A stretch of 64,000 nucleotides of DNA from Monilinia fructicola (GCA_008692225.1 VICG01000011.1:1116001-1180000); one strand, 5' to 3'; positions 20,458-32,252 are shown, numbered from the stretch's first letter. The notes: generated by a model not told the origin, from the sequence alone. Program-made: numbers and translations.

Positions 20458-21618
20458 ATGACTTCAGAAGAAATTGAAGCCTCTCAGTCTGGGGATGATG
20501 GAGGAATGGGAGGTCCTGGTGCCCCAACGCCACTCTCTGCTTTAGAGGTAAGCCGTTCTTCTATCTCAAATATCTGGAAACATTTTCTAATTAATGGGCA
20601 AGGGTGTTGCAGGACTTACGAAGAGAGATATTCAAATGATCGTTGATGGCGGATACAATACTGTAGAGTCTGTCGCATACACGCCGCGGCGAATTTTAGA
20701 GCAAATCAAGGGTATCTCTGAGCAGAAAGCCACAAAGATACTGACAGAAGGTCAGTCAACACAGCTTGAATATTCAGCATCAGAAATTAGTCTAACGCCC
20801 GAGTAGCATCAAAACTAGTCCCTATGGGTTTTACAACCGCCACTGAGATGCATCAGCGAAGAAGTGAATTGATTTCCATTACGACCGGCTCCAAGCAATT
20901 GGATACACTTCTAGCAGGAGGAGTTGAGACAGGATCTGTTACAGAAATATTTGGAGAGTTCCGGACAGGAAAGAGTCAAATTTGCCATACTCTAGCAGTT
21001 ACTTGTCAACTGCCATTTGATATGGGTGGCGGAGAAGGCAAATGCCTTTATATCGATACTGAAGGTACATTTCGTCCAGTGCGTTTGCTTGCGGTGGCCA
21101 ATCGATATGGCCTATCTGGAGAAGAAGTCCTGGATAATGTTGCATATGCAAGAGCCTACAACTCTGACCATCAGTTACAACTCCTCAATCAAGCAGCACA
21201 AATGATGTGCGAGACCCGATTCTCACTACTTATTGTTGACAGTGCTACAGCATTATATCGTACAGATTTTACAGGAAGAGGAGAGCTATCTTCCAGACAA
21301 ATGCATCTAGCAAAGTTTATGCGTATGCTTCAACGACTTGCTGATGAGTTTGGTATTGCTGTGGTAATTACGAATCAAGTCGTTGCCCAAGTTGATGGAG
21401 GACCAAGTGCTATGTTCAATCCGGATCCCAAGAAACCTATCGGAGGTAACATCATTGCACATGCAAGTACGACCAGATTGAGCCTCAAGAAGGGTCGTGG
21501 AGAGACAAGAATCTGCAAGATTTACGACAGCCCTTGTTTACCAGAAAGTGATTGTCTTTTTGCCATCAACGAAGATGGTATTGGAGATCCAAGTCCAAAG
21601 GATCTTGAGAAGGATTAG
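20458..21618 (+). CDS. RAD51: DNA recombinase RAD51
   Basis: Exons 20458-20547, 20603-20750 and 20807-21618; introns of 55 and 56 nt. The second joins KILTE to [21 protein letters not shown] exactly as in other RAD51 proteins. The product is 349 residues, the usual length. The N-terminal helix-hairpin-helix region includes [15 protein letters not shown] and [13 protein letters not shown]. The RecA core has Walker A GEFRTGKS (about 129-136), Walker B LLIVD (about 220-224), and the DNA-binding/ATP-cap signatures [36 protein letters not shown] and [18 protein letters not shown]. It forms the nucleoprotein filament for strand exchange in homologous recombination and meiosis. The first acceptor was placed at GGT (20603) because the stronger-looking TTGCAG ten bases downstream gives the wrong frame. 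Confidence 0.97.
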
Positions 21619-22092
21619 ACGTGATTTCTCCCTAGGGAGATCTATATGCCATGATCTCATGAAGTTCTGATGGAATATCTGGTGTTTTTGTTTTTATTTG
21701 CGTTTTTTAAAACTGGCATGGTAGCATTATGGAGGGCATATGAGGAGCTTTGGGCGGGAGCGATTTTATCATTTCAAGCATCGCGAAATCTTTAATGAAT
21801 AGGATTAGCTTGTATCTAGTAAGTTATTAGTACATATTTATTAATCGTTGCCACCTATCGTTGATGTCTAAATTCGAGATGTGTGACGTGAACCTTGGAA
21901 GATTAGATTTGTGAATGCCTACAAAGTAATAACCTTAGAGAGATATACTCCGTATATAGATTGGAAAGCGCACTAGCGGCCGCCTAAAAAGTGAAGCTCG
22001 CGATTCCCGAACCGCGTCAACAAACCAAAAATGCGACAACCTTTGAACACTCACCAAAGCTCTCCATGAGACAAGCGATTGATGGAGATAAA
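21619..22092. other. Intergenic region RAD51 - NUP120
   Basis: 474 bp between two genes on the same strand. It contains the RAD51 3' UTR and the NUP120 promoter. An in-frame ATG at 21991 would extend NUP120 by 34 residues but lacks conservation-like content. Confidence 0.5.
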
Positions 22093-25000
22093 ATGGCGGA
22101 AAGAGTAAACTTCCACTCCTACAAGGAGATCCGACTAAACCTTGATTCATCAATCCATAATTCTACCATTGCGATCCGTTTACCTTCCCATGGCACACCA
22201 GCCTCAAGAATAGTACAAAAGCGATCTCACGTTACGGAGCTACCCATTGCGGAGGACGAAAGAACTTTCAAGCAGAGGTACTTGGCTAATGCTGGCTCGA
22301 TCTACCATCGCACACAAGACGTCTTTCCTCGAAGCTATTTATGGAGAGTTCTGGAAGATGGAAAAGCGTTGTCAGTACAGGCGGTCGATGTATCAAAACA
22401 ACAGAATACCAAAGATGCACATCTTACTTTGAGATTGCAATTTCCAAGTGCCATAAAGTCGGGATGTGTTGCTTTCGCGGATTGCAAAGAGCATGACTAT
22501 GTGAGCGCATTTGTGCTGACGGAAACACATCACCTTTTTACTTTCAGATTTTGGCCGGATTTCTTTCGCAACCCTTCGAGCACAGAGAATAATATTGGAA
22601 ACTGGTGCAAGTCATATATATCGTCGGCTTTCAGTTTTAAGAAGCCACATAGAATGGCTGCCCTGAATACAAACGAATTACTGATCGCAAATCTCGATGG
22701 CGGGCTCCTAAAGTTAGACAGAAAGCCAGGTGGAGATGGTATGTTAAAGCTATATTCTGGGGGCCTTGTGTTTAACTGACATGTGAAACAGGATCAGAGT
22801 GGAGAGAAGTACATTATAATCCAGGTGGATGGAGAGATGGGTTAAAGAGTTTAATACCTTTTCAAGGAAGCAATACTATTCGATATGCAGACACCAACGT
22901 CGAGTTATCAGCTGTTACTTCTATATCTTCACCATCAACCAATATCGACGGGCAAGCATATGCGTTCACTGTATCATTGGACCACAACCTTCGAATTTGG
23001 AACCTAAAGAATGGAAGAATCGCCTTCGTTGGCGATATCCTGGGCCAGGAAACAGATCCTAAGAATACTAGAAAGCCAACAATCGATCCTTCATACTCAC
23101 AATTGGTCAAAGTATATGGCCACAATGACGAAAGTGCTCTATGTGTTACATATTCCCCGATTGGTGAAGGGCAATTTAAGTTCTGGAATGTTACTCCAGC
23201 TGCCGAGGAAGGACATCTGATCGTATCGGACTCTTTTCCCAACAATATTTTGGTTCCTCAAGCGCCTACTTCAGACCTGTGGACTATGGCAGATTTCTCG
23301 GTCATTCCAGATAGAGCAAGAAACGCCTTGAGCCTGTGGACATTGTGGAAAAATAATACAACATATCGAGTACAAAAGCTTTACTTTGAAAGTGGTTCTG
23401 AAGAGATAGTTGAGCAGTTATGGGAAGAGGGATGGGAAGCTATGGTGAGCGAAAGTTTGGCTCAAACGCCCCTACCCACCGTCTATCCTGGCGATGCTTC
23501 CGATTCAACAGATAAGTGGTTAGCGTACATACTATACCCGGGTAAATTCACCCACGCAACCATTGAAACTGGGCTGGCTATCTATGAAAGAGGTCTAGGA
23601 GCATCCAGGGATACATCACGCAAATCTGCACCTTTGCCTGAAAGGCTATGTTCAAGTATTGCAATTACCGCTACATTAGGGCGAGCACCAGATGGAGGGC
23701 CCGATTTTGATCAATTCCGCCTCGCCACTGATGCACAATGGAGACGATTCTACCGACTACTCGTTGAGTTAGATAAACAAAGGGGTGAAGCCTTGTCTTT
23801 GACGATCGACCCCATGGGAGAGATGCCTTGGGTTGCTTCGGCAGATGGGCTTTCAGCAATTAGAAGCTGTAGTGGTTTAGAGCGGATATGGCACAATCCT
23901 GAGCGAACGACTCCGGGCACAGAATATGTGTCCACTCTTCTTACTGCTGGATCTTTATTCGGTGAAGCTGTCCCAGATGTTCTGTTTCATGGCTTCCGCT
24001 CGGCCCTATTAGGTCAACTCTACCAAGAGCCTACGTTTCTTCCAGCGGCGAGGATGAAGATGCTATATGATAGCTGCGATTACTCTAATCAGATTGGCGA
24101 TGAAGAGTATCACCAACTAGTGTCAAATCTAGGAGGTACATTCAGGGATGTCACATCCCATGTATATGAAGCTCTTCTCGAGTCCATGATCACATCTATT
24201 GGGAATGACTTGAGACACCCATTGCCCCTGGCCCACACTGGCAACAAGTTGATCGTTAAGGGCGTTCAAGAGACTATTGAATTACATAAAAGCATTTGTT
24301 TTGACCAACTTCTATTGCTGATTCTCATCGAGGTCGAAATTAACCATGGGGAGGACGGCATCCAATTCGAGACTGGCGCAGTCTTCAACCAGCTGCTAAT
24401 TATGCTCAAGAGACTCGAACTTGTTTCTTGGTTAGCGAAAACTCAGATTGACTTACCCCTTCCGACTCGTGAACGCTCGAATTCAATAGATGAGTCGACA
24501 TCTAGTCTGTCTAAGAAGCCAATATCTTATGAGACTGTAACTGTCCTAGAAGGCGTTCATAGACACCTCTTTGGACTCGAACGAGGAGTTTCGATGACTA
24601 GGGCCTTGACGGACTTCATTACAGAACTAAGCAAGCCTGATAGCAAATACGAATCTTCACCTGCCATTATCCAATGTTTCTTATTGAAGCATGGTCAGCC
24701 TGATTTGGCGATGGAGTTTTCACGCTTCACCGAACATGATTCATTTTCCACATATATTCAAGGAAGAGCGTGCCTTGCCGTTAATGATCCTCGTACAGCA
24801 GCATTGCACTTCAAGAAGGCTGCTTTTGGAATGGGTATGTTATTTTAACCATTGCAATTAAGACTTTGTTTTGCTAACACAAGTTTTCCATAGCATATCC
24901 AGACCTCAAGCACGCAAACACACACAGTGCAGGCCTCCTGGACGAAACAGAAAAGAATCTTTTAAACGCAGGCCTGCCAGAATATTATTCCCACATTGTC

Positions 25001-25804
25001 TCCCTATATGACAATGAGAAAATGCACTCCTTCGTCATTGATTTCTCCCGCCTAGCCTTGCAATTCATCAAGCCCGACCAACATGATCCCCAACTCAGCA
25101 CCGAAATGCACAGTCGCCTCTTCCATGCAGCTCTTCAAACTTCTCGCTACGAACTTGCTTACTCAACTCTCTCCCTCTTCACAAATACCGCTCTCCAAAC
25201 TTCCTCACTTAGATTACTCATCACCAAGATGTGTGAATCTTCCCACGCAACCCAACTTATTTCTTTCCCATTTCTGGGTCTCCAAGATGTGGTCGATGAG
25301 ATACTGGCGCAGAAATGTGCAAATATCGTGGAAGTCACGAATGGCGTTCCATATCATAAAATCTTATACGCGTGGCGAATACAACATTCTGATTTCCGCG
25401 GCGCAGCAGCCATTTCTCTAGAGAGATTATACCGTCTTCAAGCTTCCTCAGAAAGCGATAGCAAAATAGGAAGCGGGGAATTCGGAGAGGAAGGAGAAAC
25501 ACCAGTCACGAAACAATATGTGGCGGTCATCAATGCTTTGAGTTGCGTGGATCCAAAGCATGCGTGGATTTTATGCGAGGGGGTTAAAGGGAAAGATGCA
25601 GGGAATGTAGGCAGAGGACTAGCAAGAGCGAGCTTGAAGGGAGGAAAGAATGATGACGGTGTTAAGAGAAGGGTAGTTACGCTCGCGGATGTTAGGAGGG
25701 GGTATCAGGAGGAATTGGACCGTGTGGCGGCGATTGAGAATGGCAGATTTAGTCTGGGCGGCGGTGGCGGTGGCGGTGGCAGCGGGGATGTGATGGAGAT
25801 GTGA
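22093..25804 (+). CDS. NUP120: Nucleoporin Nup120 (NUP160 family)
   Basis: Exons 22093-22738, 22792-24834 and 24894-25804; introns have GTATGT donors and clear CTGAC/CTAAC branch sites. The product is 1199 residues, the normal size for fungal Nup120. The N-terminal half is a beta-propeller: the start MAERVNFHSYKEIRL, FRFWPDFFRNPSS, NTNELLIANLDGGLLKL and especially YAFTVSLDHNLRIWNLKNG are family hallmarks. The C-terminal half is an alpha-solenoid (AALHFKKAAFGM-AYPDLKHA, YELAYSTLSLF, HKILYAWRIQHSDFRGAA). The protein ends with a poly-Gly stretch (near 25757-25783). It is a scaffold subunit of the Y (Nup84/Nup107) complex of the nuclear pore. Start set at the MAER Met rather than the upstream Mets at 21991 and 22066. 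No frame break in 3.6 kb. Confidence 0.93.
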
Positions 25805-26607
25805 GGGGCGCGAGCGAGACCCCAGGGTCCCAACGAGAGGAGCAAAATGATCAAGTGTAATGTATGCGCGGCGTGTCACAGATGAGCAAAGCAACGGCGT
25901 CAATAATCGGCTGGTTTTGATTTGGTAGGATTTTGATGGATCGTGATGAGATCTCTCAGAAGATGGATGGTTGGTATCTTTTAGGCAATGTTGTAAGGAT
26001 AGAAATTACATGAAATGATTAGAAATTACCAAAAGCATATGTGGATTTCACTTTTCTGGCATCTGATTCAATTGTCTTCTATTACCAGGGCTTGTGAGGT
26101 TAATGTCCTGCAAATCACTCATTATATGGAAGGCGAAGGAGAGTGCTAAATTGCACAACAATTCAATGCGAAGAGCGAGTAATCATAGATCTTAAATATC
26201 TTTTATTCATAATATGCATGCGCGAGCTTCTATTTTCCCAGCATCTTCGCCCTACTCCTAAAAGTAAAAGTGACTGACTGCAAGTAAAGAAGAACCCCAC
26301 CATGCGAACTATTTATTCTCAAAGCCTCATCGAGGCTCGTATTGTACATTCATGAAGATGTTCCACTGTGAAACTTTTTTAACCCTTCAAGTAAGTTTCT
26401 CCTCATATCTTAGTATGTTTGCTGAAGTTATTCTTTTCCCCAAATGATCATATCGGTTCACCGATGTATCTTTGCCCATTATGTAAACCCCACAAACACG
26501 CACGCAACAAGGAAAAAAGGGGGAAAAGAAAAAAAAGGAAAACGGGCTGCTGGTATCAACGTGATAGAAACGCAAGAGATTAGGTGAGGTGGAAGAAATG
26601 AGATTGT
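25805..26607. other. Intergenic region between convergent NUP120 and VPS26
   Basis: About 800 bp between two convergent stop codons, so it holds two 3' UTRs. A-rich run at 26512-26540. No gene seen. Confidence 0.5.
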
Positions 26608-27706
26608 TTATTGAGCAGCAATGCGTTTCTGAGCCGCGGGATTAGGAGCTGAATGTGCACCAGCGATCTTGGTCTGTTGGCCGAGGGCTAGAGCATCTTC
26701 TGGCTGTTGGCGATAGAGAACGATTTCGGATTGCTTGAAATAACGTCGGGCATCTGTGCGGAATCCGTTAGTAAGGTTTTAGGGAAGAGTCAAGAGGGAG
26801 AACTTACCCTCGTCAATAAGAACTAAGCTCAAATAGTAACGGGTGGAGTATTTTTTGTTGACTTCGCGGAAAGTAGGAGTCAAGTCAAAGCCGCCCAGGA
26901 AGAGTCTGATGGGGATCGTTTCTCCTCTTGATGGAGAACCATCCATAATCTCAAATCGAACCAAGGTCTCGCTCTCGTTGTACTGGTTTGGGGGTGTTCC
27001 AGTGGTCTCGCGTCGAATAATAGACAATTCCATATGCTTAATCTTGAGACGAACTAACAAGAAATAGATGCGGCCAACAATAACATCTTTGAGGTGGTAT
27101 TTCGATTTCGAATATTCAAATTCGATATGCAAGCAGTCCTCAATACCGACATCCATTTTGATTGAACTGTTCATCTCCGGAGGAATTCTGTAAGAGAAGA
27201 CCCAAAGGTCCTTCTCCCGAATGACATCTGCCATTCTTCTCGAAACTGTGACCCTAATAAAATAACGCAACTTGACATTAATGCCATTGTATGATTCGTA
27301 CTGCTTCTCGACATTTTTAAAGTTAAAATCGTAAGCTTGTGGGTGTTGCAAGTCGCCTGGGGCGGCAAGTTCTTGTCCTAATGACAAAAACTCATAGTGA
27401 TTTCCTCGATCGTAAAAACATCTCTGCGAGATAGCAAGTTAGTCATGGAAGCTGAGAGATTGACCAAATGCGCTCCGGAAGATGGGACTTACCAATCATT
27501 CCAATAAATTGCACTTTGATACCTGTGTGCTCTAACCTTTTTCCATCCTTAGGTCTAATCGTAACAGCTCCTCTAACTGATTCGCCGTCTTTGTAAAGTG
27601 GTACTCTTTCCTTGCTGCTCTTATTCTTAACTTCAACTGTTTCCCGGCTATCGCCATCTTCCAGAACGATATCAATATCGACTGGGGCTGAGAAAAAGAA
27701 CGCCAT
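26608..27706 (-). CDS. VPS26: Retromer subunit VPS26 (one apparent frame break)
   Basis: Exons, in order of transcription: 27706-27493, 27423-26808 and 26753-26608. The product is about 324 residues. It starts MAFFFSAPVDIDIVLEDGD and continues with the arrestin-like fold: GAVTIRPKDGKRLEHTGIK, QELAAPGDL, YNGINVKLRYFIRV, FSYRIPPEMNSSIKMDVGIE, VGRIYFLLVRLKIKHMELSI and NPAAQKRIAAQ near the end. VPS26 with VPS35 and VPS29 sorts cargo from endosome to Golgi. At the start of exon 2 the expected join (GMI-E-MFYDRGNHYEF) needs one T fewer than the five seen (A5 at 27414-27418 on the plus strand); the corrected length is an exact codon multiple. In such a conserved gene I take this as a sequence error. 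Its ATG lies 1 nt after the stop of the upstream ORF. Confidence 0.93.
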
Positions 27707-27707
27707 G

Positions 27708-28451
27708 TCAATTATTTGTGACGGAGGGTTGGGGAGCGAATTGGACGGATTGTGGTGAAGATCTCCGTCGACGAAGTTCTTCGGAATTGGCTGCGTCGAA
27801 AAGAAGACCCTGGGCTACGAAATCAATTTGTACGCCGCCAGCAAATTCAATTCTGAGGGAGCGATCAGCCTTCGAATATGCTTCAAGCTTAGGGCGAGCA
27901 AGAACGGGATTCACAGCCGCGGTGTCCTCGGACGATTGAACTCCTGGACCTGAAGATGACGTATGACCACGGCGGAATTGAGCGGTGGTTTGGGCAGCGC
28001 TGGTGGATTCCCTGCGATTTCGCTGCTCCTTCTGTCTCTTCTCAAGCTCGTCAACAAAGAACTTACTCTCTGGCGACGTATTTATCTTGAATGGTCTATT
28101 GTCGACCTCGTCAACAGTGACTCCGTTGAATTGTAAACGGCGAGCGAGCCCCGAAGTTAATCGGTTGGTAAACGGTGGAAATTGAGGTTTCGTTGAAGGG
28201 AGATTGTTTACGAATGGTAGCGCCTCGCAATCTTCCCTACCGCAGGTGCAGTAAGAGTCGCAATTTTGAAGCGTGAGAGGATTGGCAGCGAGTCTGTTCA
28301 AAGGAACAGTTGGATCTGGCAACGCAAGGTGGTTTGGGGGGTCCTGAGCTCCTTGGGAAAGTGGTTCTTGGGGTGGTCCGGGCACCGGAGTATTGTTTCT
28401 CCGGAGGCGCGCAAGCGGGCAATCTTGATGGCTCATGTTTATCTGCTGCAT
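27708..28451 (-). CDS. Hypothetical protein directly upstream of VPS26
   Basis: Single frame of 247 residues (242 if the second Met, MSHQDCPLARLRR, is used). No family recognised. Visible features: a Pro-rich N-terminus, a small Cys cluster (CDSYCTCGREDC, about residues 64-75), a conserved-looking block (QFPPFTNRLTSGLARRLQFN, then DEVDNRPFKINTSPESKFFVDELEKRQKE, about residues 89-141) with a basic coiled-coil-like segment, and a C-terminal segment (RIEFAGGVQIDFVAQGLLFD). It ends with TGA one base before the VPS26 ATG on the same strand. Either both sit on one transcript or VPS26 transcription starts inside this frame. The 209 bp to the divergent LSM8 start suggests a shared promoter. Confidence 0.55.
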   Translation of the reverse strand: MQQINMSHQDCPLARLRRNNTPVPGPPQEPLSQGAQDPPNHLALPDPTVPLNRLAANPLTLQNCDSYCTCGREDCEALPFVNNLPSTKPQFPPFTNRLTSGLARRLQFNGVTVDEVDNRPFKINTSPESKFFVDELEKRQKEQRNRRESTSAAQTTAQFRRGHTSSSGPGVQSSEDTAAVNPVLARPKLEAYSKADRSLRIEFAGGVQIDFVAQGLLFDAANSEELRRRRSSPQSVQFAPQPSVTNN

Positions 28452-28660
28452 CTTTGTGTTTGGATGTTGAATGTAAGTTTGAAGCTATTTGAACAATAAC
28501 AATCTCTACAATTCCAAGCTGGCGACTCAATTAAACCTCATATTCACCTTCTTGAAAGTGAGCTGATTCCCCTAGCCACACTTTTATTATTAGCCACACC
28601 CACGATATTATACCTTACAGCAGAGTTGCGGCTGCAGCGCCCGCTCGCTCCAGCTCCAAA
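28452..28660. promoter_or_regulatory. Bidirectional promoter, VPS26-upstream ORF / LSM8
   Basis: Only 209 bp separate the divergent start codons at 28451 (minus) and 28661 (plus). Both promoters must fit here unless one gene has a remote leader. No specific element was recognised. Inference from position. Confidence 0.4.
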
Positions 28661-29154
28661 ATGTCACTCTCTAGCTATGTAAACAGTGAGTTGACCCATT
28701 TCACCCTCCCCTGCCTCTTCCCATACCTTTTATTCCCATTGTCTTCTCCTGTTCTCTCTGCGAATCACAAATCCAAACTATAAAAACATGCAAGACTTAC
28801 AACCCGCATCCTAACAGCTCCCTAGAGAAAGTTCTGATCTTGACGGCGGATTCGAGAACGCTAGTTGGTACACTTTTGAGTTGCGATCAACAGACTAATC
28901 TAGTAATCACCCCCTTGCCCCCTCCTATCGTTTTTCTTTCCCTCCTCTAACAACCCCAGGTCCTATCCCAAACCATCGAGCGCATAATCCGACCCCCAGA
29001 GGACCCCGAAACCTCAAGTGAAGTCCCACACGGTCTCTACCTGATTCGCGGTGATAATGTGGTTGTGGTTGGACTAGTGGATGAGGAATTGGATGACAGT
29101 ATTAATTGGGTTGAGGTTAGGGGTGCGGTCATTGGAGGGACAAAACATTCATAA
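28661..29154 (+). CDS. LSM8: U6 snRNA-associated Sm-like protein LSm8
   Basis: Exons 28661-28685, 28826-28902 and 28960-29154, giving 98 residues, the length of known LSm8 proteins. The first exon encodes only MSLSSYVN plus one base. Splicing gives NKKVLILTADSRTLVGTLL, then SCDQQTNLVLSQTIERIIR (Sm1 motif, the 'DQxxNLVL' core), and after an acidic linker GLYLIRGDNVVVVGLVDEE (Sm2, the I-R-G-x-N signature), ending SINWVEVRG. LSm8 replaces LSm1 in the nuclear LSm2-8 ring that binds the 3' end of U6 snRNA in the spliceosome. The first intron ends at CCCTAG (28825), not at the CTAACAG just before it, which would bring in a stop; that CTAAC is then the branch site. Confidence 0.92.
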
Positions 29155-29679
29155 TCGAGAGTTCGCAATCACGAATTCGTGATTAGGGGGATTTTTCAGA
29201 GTGGAGAGAATGATTGACGGAGGGGATGGGAGAAGGGGGAGGGCCCGGGAATGAAGAGGATGAGGGAAATGCGCGGGAGAGATACCAAAGTTTCGCATTT
29301 ATAAAAAACGAATGAGCGTGCGTGCCAGGGTGGAATCATACTTAAGCTGCATTATTTGGCGTTGGACGGAGTGACATGAGAAGGGACTTTTTTACACCCA
29401 TCTTCTCGAACTTGAGCCGTCTATGGAAGATAGCTCAAGCGAATGTATGCCAAGAAAAATCTACTAGATTTCGAGATCACATCATGGAATCAGTCAGATG
29501 TGACCAGGAGGCAACTCAAGTGTTCGTAAATGATTCAACGTCTTCTTTTTCCAAAACTAAGCCTCTAATACAACGTAGCATCTTGAACCAAAGCGATGCT
29601 ATGTGCTGTAATCCAAAACCACCAGGTAATCCAAAAAATACCAAGCAACCCAAAATTACCACGTAATCCAATGCATGAG
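29155..29679. other. Intergenic region between convergent LSM8 and nucleoside hydrolase
   Basis: 525 bp between two convergent genes. Repeated AATCCAAAA/AACCCAAAATTACC-type words occur at 29612-29670 near the hydrolase stop. No gene supported. Confidence 0.45.
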
Positions 29680-31297
29680 TTATCCAAAAACTCGTTCCAA
29701 AAGATAAGGTCCAAAAGCTGCTTCTCCAGGAGTACCAACGATTCTGTTGACTCTGTTGCCTTTATGGATACTGAGCCAGCCACCATTATCGCCAGGTTCA
29801 TCAGCTGTAACATCGATATCGTTATTGACATGAACAACGCTCGCAATGCTATCCATTGGATTTTGAATATCAACAGCACCGGGGCTCTTGACTTGCGTCA
29901 ATCCTGCCTTCTTTCTCATTCTTCTATCCACGACATGCATGCCTCTAGTCCATTGACCCGAGGTCTCGACTCGAATATCCTCGGGCCCTCTTGGGAAATT
30001 CATCCACGCAGGGGATCCACGAGTCAAAACGTACCAAATACAAAGAGGGTCATGCAATTCCAGACCTGGATCCGACGATGGATTTCTGCCGAGAGAGTTG
30101 AGTTTCTCATAAGTCTTATGCACAAAAACGGATGTCCACTCCGCGAGAGGACTTCCAGCTTTGATTAGAGGGTCCAACTTTGCTTTAAAGTCTGATCTGA
30201 GCAACTGATGAGGAGTTGTAATATCCAGAGGGAATAAAGTCAAGTTAAGCTGGCGGGAGAGGTTTTTAGGATATGGTGGAAGAGTTGACTTGTTCAAAGG
30301 TATGGGAGGCATGGTGGTGATTGGGTTTGGCGATGTTAAAGCGAACACTCTGGCGGTTGCAACTGCATCTGCATAAGTGTTGAATTCGGCGACAGGTGTA
30401 ATGTTACCCTCCACATCGATCGCGCCACCCATTACCACAACCTCCTTCACTCTCAAAAAGGTTTCAGGGTCCTCTGCAGCAGCCAAAGCGATATTGGTCA
30501 AAGGTCCAACACATACAATTGTGATTGTATCTTTAGGGTTCTCTCTGAGTAAACGGAGCATTTCCTTATGAGCGGGGGCTTGGGAAGCCGTGAATGAAGG
30601 GGATGGAGAAGCGAGAAGGCGGGCTTCGGCAATTTCTTCAGGGGTAGCATTTGCGGCAGGAGGTTCGAAGAGAGTCTTCCAAGTATCGGCGGGGGAAAGA
30701 TGTGGATGCTAGAGAGTAGATGTCAGTTGAAAGTCTGAGAAGAAAATCAAAAAGCGAGTGAATATAAATAACTTACGCTGGTATGAACGCCTCCAAGGCC
30801 ATCAATGCCATCTGTTGCCAGAATTAGTTGACACTCCAGAAAAAGATATTGCTGGAGAGATCCTACGGAAATAATCTGCCATGAGCATTTCATCCTCGAG
30901 TGGGTGATCTGCGCCCACAGCTACGATAGGCTTTGACTTCTTCATAGCATCGAAGCCCTCAAGTTGGCCACGTTCTTTTCTCCATTTCAAGTCCTGTTCA
31001 ATGACATGGAACAACGCTACACAATTCTTCAAACAACTTCATAGAACAATCAGTCAAAAGTCAACGAACGAAAGTAGACGGGTTGAATCTTGAATATACC
31101 TCTGAACTTCGACATTTCCATATGTTATGGAAATCATCAAAATATCAAGCTCCTCTGGTTTAGCAGCCAAGGCTAACATGATGGCCAGAACATCATCGAC
31201 TCCTTTTGGGTTTATATTTTAGCTTCATCATCCTTAATCAAAAGATGAGGATGCTCTTACCAGGGTCTGTATCAATAATGACACGGTTAAGAGACAT
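29680..31297 (-). CDS. Inosine-uridine preferring nucleoside hydrolase family protein
   Basis: Five exons in transcription order: 31297-31261, 31202-31100, 31036-30867, 30811-30777 and 30708-29680, with phases that all match. The product is about 457 residues. The N-terminus MSLNRVIIDTDPG-VDDVLAIMLAL carries the D-x-D-P-G calcium/ribose-binding signature, split by intron 1 at the Gly codon. Later landmarks are DILMISITYGNVEVQ, VAVGADHPLEDEMLMADYFHG, DGLGGVHTS, TITIVCVGPLTNIALA, VKEVVVMGGAIDVEGNITPVAEFN (including the catalytic-site Asn region) and LELHDPLCIWYV (the C-terminal Asp/His of the active site). The enzyme cleaves the N-glycosidic bond of ribonucleosides in purine/pyrimidine salvage. 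The fourth exon is only 35 nt. Substrate preference cannot be read. Confidence 0.9.
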
Positions 31298-31961
31298 TTT
31301 GAAAGAGGTTGATGGATTGAAGTGTTGATAGGTAGGTATGTAGATGTGACTCTTCTTCTCTGTTCTCTCGTTGTCTCTCCCTCTCTCTACCTAGGTATCT
31401 CTTGATATGGATAGATGGATGGATGGATGGATGGATGGATGGATGGATGGGACAGTAATAAAGCAATGCAAGTTTAAAGAAAATCAAAAGAGGAGGGTAG
31501 GGAAGAGAAGGGAAGGGAGGGGAAGGAGGGGAGAGAAAGATAGGATAAATTGATACTTTAATGGTTTAGAAAAATACAACACATTGAATTGAATTGAAGG
31601 AACCTGGAAGTTGAATATGACTTAAGAGTAATCTACTGCTGGCAAGTACAACTAATAGATACAGCCTTGGAACTGGTTGTTGTTTGTTAGGTTCGTTCGT
31701 GAATTCAAATTAGATGCAATGAATGAAATGGATGGCGTCTGTAGAACTACTCGAGTAAGATGGATGACATCTATCATAATCTATGAAATCTATGAAATCT
31801 ATATTCCTGGTACTTGTATCTACTCCGTATATTACAGTATCTACCTAGGTACCTCCAGCTACTGTAGTACCCACTAGCTAGGACCTCCAGCTATCGTCTG
31901 TTATCTGTTATCTAATTATTATCTAGCAAAGGTTACTTGTTACCTTCAGCTACTGGATATT
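31298..31961. other. Intergenic region with TGGA microsatellite
   Basis: Upstream of the hydrolase gene. It contains a (ATGG)n repeat at 31414-31450 in the likely 5' leader, a G/A-rich stretch at 31490-31545, and CTACCTAGGTAC-type palindromes near 31841-31855. No gene. Confidence 0.5.
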
Positions 31962-32215
31962 TACTTATTTTGGGTCTATGCCAGGATAAAAATCAACCAA
32001 AAGCGGAATTTATTTTAAAAAATTATAACAAATCAATAGATATATTGAAAATTATAGATAATGCTTTATGGTATTATTTAATTAAAAATAAAGGTTTAAT
32101 ATATTTGAATCCTTAAATATTAAAGCTTTCTAATATATAAAAAAAGAATTTAGAAGATATATTATTATATAAATGTTTATTTCGATATAGATAGACCTAA
32201 AAACAACACCAAGTA
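31962..32215. mobile_element. Degraded AT-rich MITE-like element, copy 1
   Basis: A 254-bp AT-rich element. Its left end (TACTTATTTTGGGTCTATGCC) is a shortened version of the terminal repeat, and its right end (ACCTAAAAACAACACCAAGTA) is the inverted repeat. The interior is nearly all A/T and aligns by eye with copy 2 (shared blocks TTTTAAAAAATTATAA and TAATATATAAAAAA). No coding capacity. It looks like a non-autonomous DNA element degraded by AT-biased mutation, consistent with repeat-induced point mutation. Confidence 0.6.
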
Positions 32216-32252
32216 GCAATAATAAAAATTATCTCGTAAATATAGATTAAAT

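Noticed and set aside
20594..20806. Alternative RAD51 start at the internal ATG 20594
   Set aside because: It lies in the intron, just before the acceptor; exon 1 at 20458-20547 joins in frame and gives the family's usual length.
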